Source of the DNA: an uncultured Gammaproteobacteria bacterium
GTDB lineage: Bacteria; Pseudomonadota; Gammaproteobacteria; Poriferisulfidales; GCA-002705445
Reading direction: 5' to 3'
Assembly: GCA_913031205.1 (NCBI GenBank)
Contig: CAJWEM010000011.1
Location: forward strand, 1-34,591
DNA: 34,591 nt
How positions within the stretch are numbered: position 1 is the stretch's first letter; every line of letters starts with the position of its first letter. The translations under genes and the position numbers were made by a program. Under the pieces are notes generated by a model. It was not told the DNA's origin and searched no databases. It saw only the letters and a list, made by a program, of their open reading frames with translations. This document shows positions 34,520 to 34,591 of this stretch, piece after piece.

Positions 34520-34548
34520 TTGACAAAAATTTTATCTGTGAATAAAAG
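34520..34548 (+). promoter_or_regulatory. Promoter with exact -35 and overlapping DnaA box
   Basis: TTGACA (34520-34525) is followed after 17 bases by TAAAAG (34543-34548). A DnaA box TTATTCACA, exact to TTATNCACA, occupies 34537-34545 on the minus strand, overlapping the -10. Such an arrangement would allow repression by DnaA, as known for dnaA promoters. The -10 is weak at its last base. Confidence 0.5.
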
Positions 34549-34591
34549 CCCTTAGAATTCAGTATGTTTTTAAAAAATTACCAAAATTAAC

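Larger units (their letters stand above)
34112..34591. other. Gene-free right end: candidate dnaA upstream/oriC region
   Basis: No convincing coding frame was found in these 480 bases; the longest start-to-stop frame noticed is 22 codons. The region has long A and T tracts (about 34381-34400 and 34440-34535) and at least four DnaA-box-like sites. It also has a promoter-like pair on each strand, firing outward toward rpmE2 and toward the right edge. It resembles the intergenic region upstream of dnaA in gammaproteobacteria. The gene itself would lie beyond the window. Confidence 0.5.

Overview
The window is a gene-dense, AT-rich stretch (G+C about one third by eye) of a bacterial chromosome. 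Nearly every gene has a gammaproteobacterial counterpart. Diagnostic blocks are a pseudomonad-like cox cluster with DUF2244, DUF2909 and SURF1 genes, the order aroQ-accB-accC-fis-purH-purD, a tkt-gap-pgk-pyk-fba sugar-phosphate block, bioC, and gammaproteobacterial-type cca. Short intergenic spaces, many overlapping ends and frequent GTG/TTG starts suggest a streamlined, probably free-living aerobic gammaproteobacterium, perhaps of the marine SAR86 kind. That placement is inference. No mobile element, CRISPR array, tRNA or rRNA gene was seen.

Layout. 1-4888: aa3-type cytochrome c oxidase. Genes coxB, coxA, a 32-residue TTG-start membrane protein, ctaG/cox11 and coxC lie on the minus strand behind a DUF2244 gene. 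A DUF2909 gene faces coxC, and a partial SURF1 gene runs off the left edge. 5011-7036: an unrecognised 109-residue protein with the clearest intrinsic terminator of the window, then bioC and a bioH-like esterase (pimeloyl-ACP formation). 7069-14352: plsY followed by transketolase, GAPDH/E4PDH, PGK, pyruvate kinase and class I aldolase, closely spaced or overlapping. 14353-15523: a chorismatase (FkbO/Hyg5/XanB2-like) overlapping a small unknown gene. 15669-16363: a small Cys-rich lipoprotein facing rpmB-rpmG. 16460-17563: folB facing a pteridine-reductase-like SDR. 17620-21467: MidA-like methyltransferase, uppP, an unusually short cca, and an NDUFA9-like NAD(P)-binding protein. 21565-25362: a TPR protein and a YkuD-family protein that both end in an NTF2-like domain, then trxA and rho. 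25349-33812 (minus): Tat-type M48 lipoprotein, dsbD, aroQ, accB, accC, fis, purH, purD. 33866-34111: rpmE2 (L31 type B).

The last 480 bases hold no convincing gene. They contain a pair of inverted DnaA-box-like sites, two further boxes, AT-rich tracts and a promoter with an exact TTGACA -35 overlapped by a DnaA box. This looks like the region upstream of dnaA and possibly oriC.

The main points for a second look are the oriC/dnaA-like right end, two overlapping perfect inverted repeats in the rho leader, the chorismatase with its small overlapping partner, the micro-gene between coxA and ctaG, the cca that has lost its HD domain, the absence of prmA and dusB between accC and fis, and convergent gene pairs that leave almost no room for intrinsic terminators.
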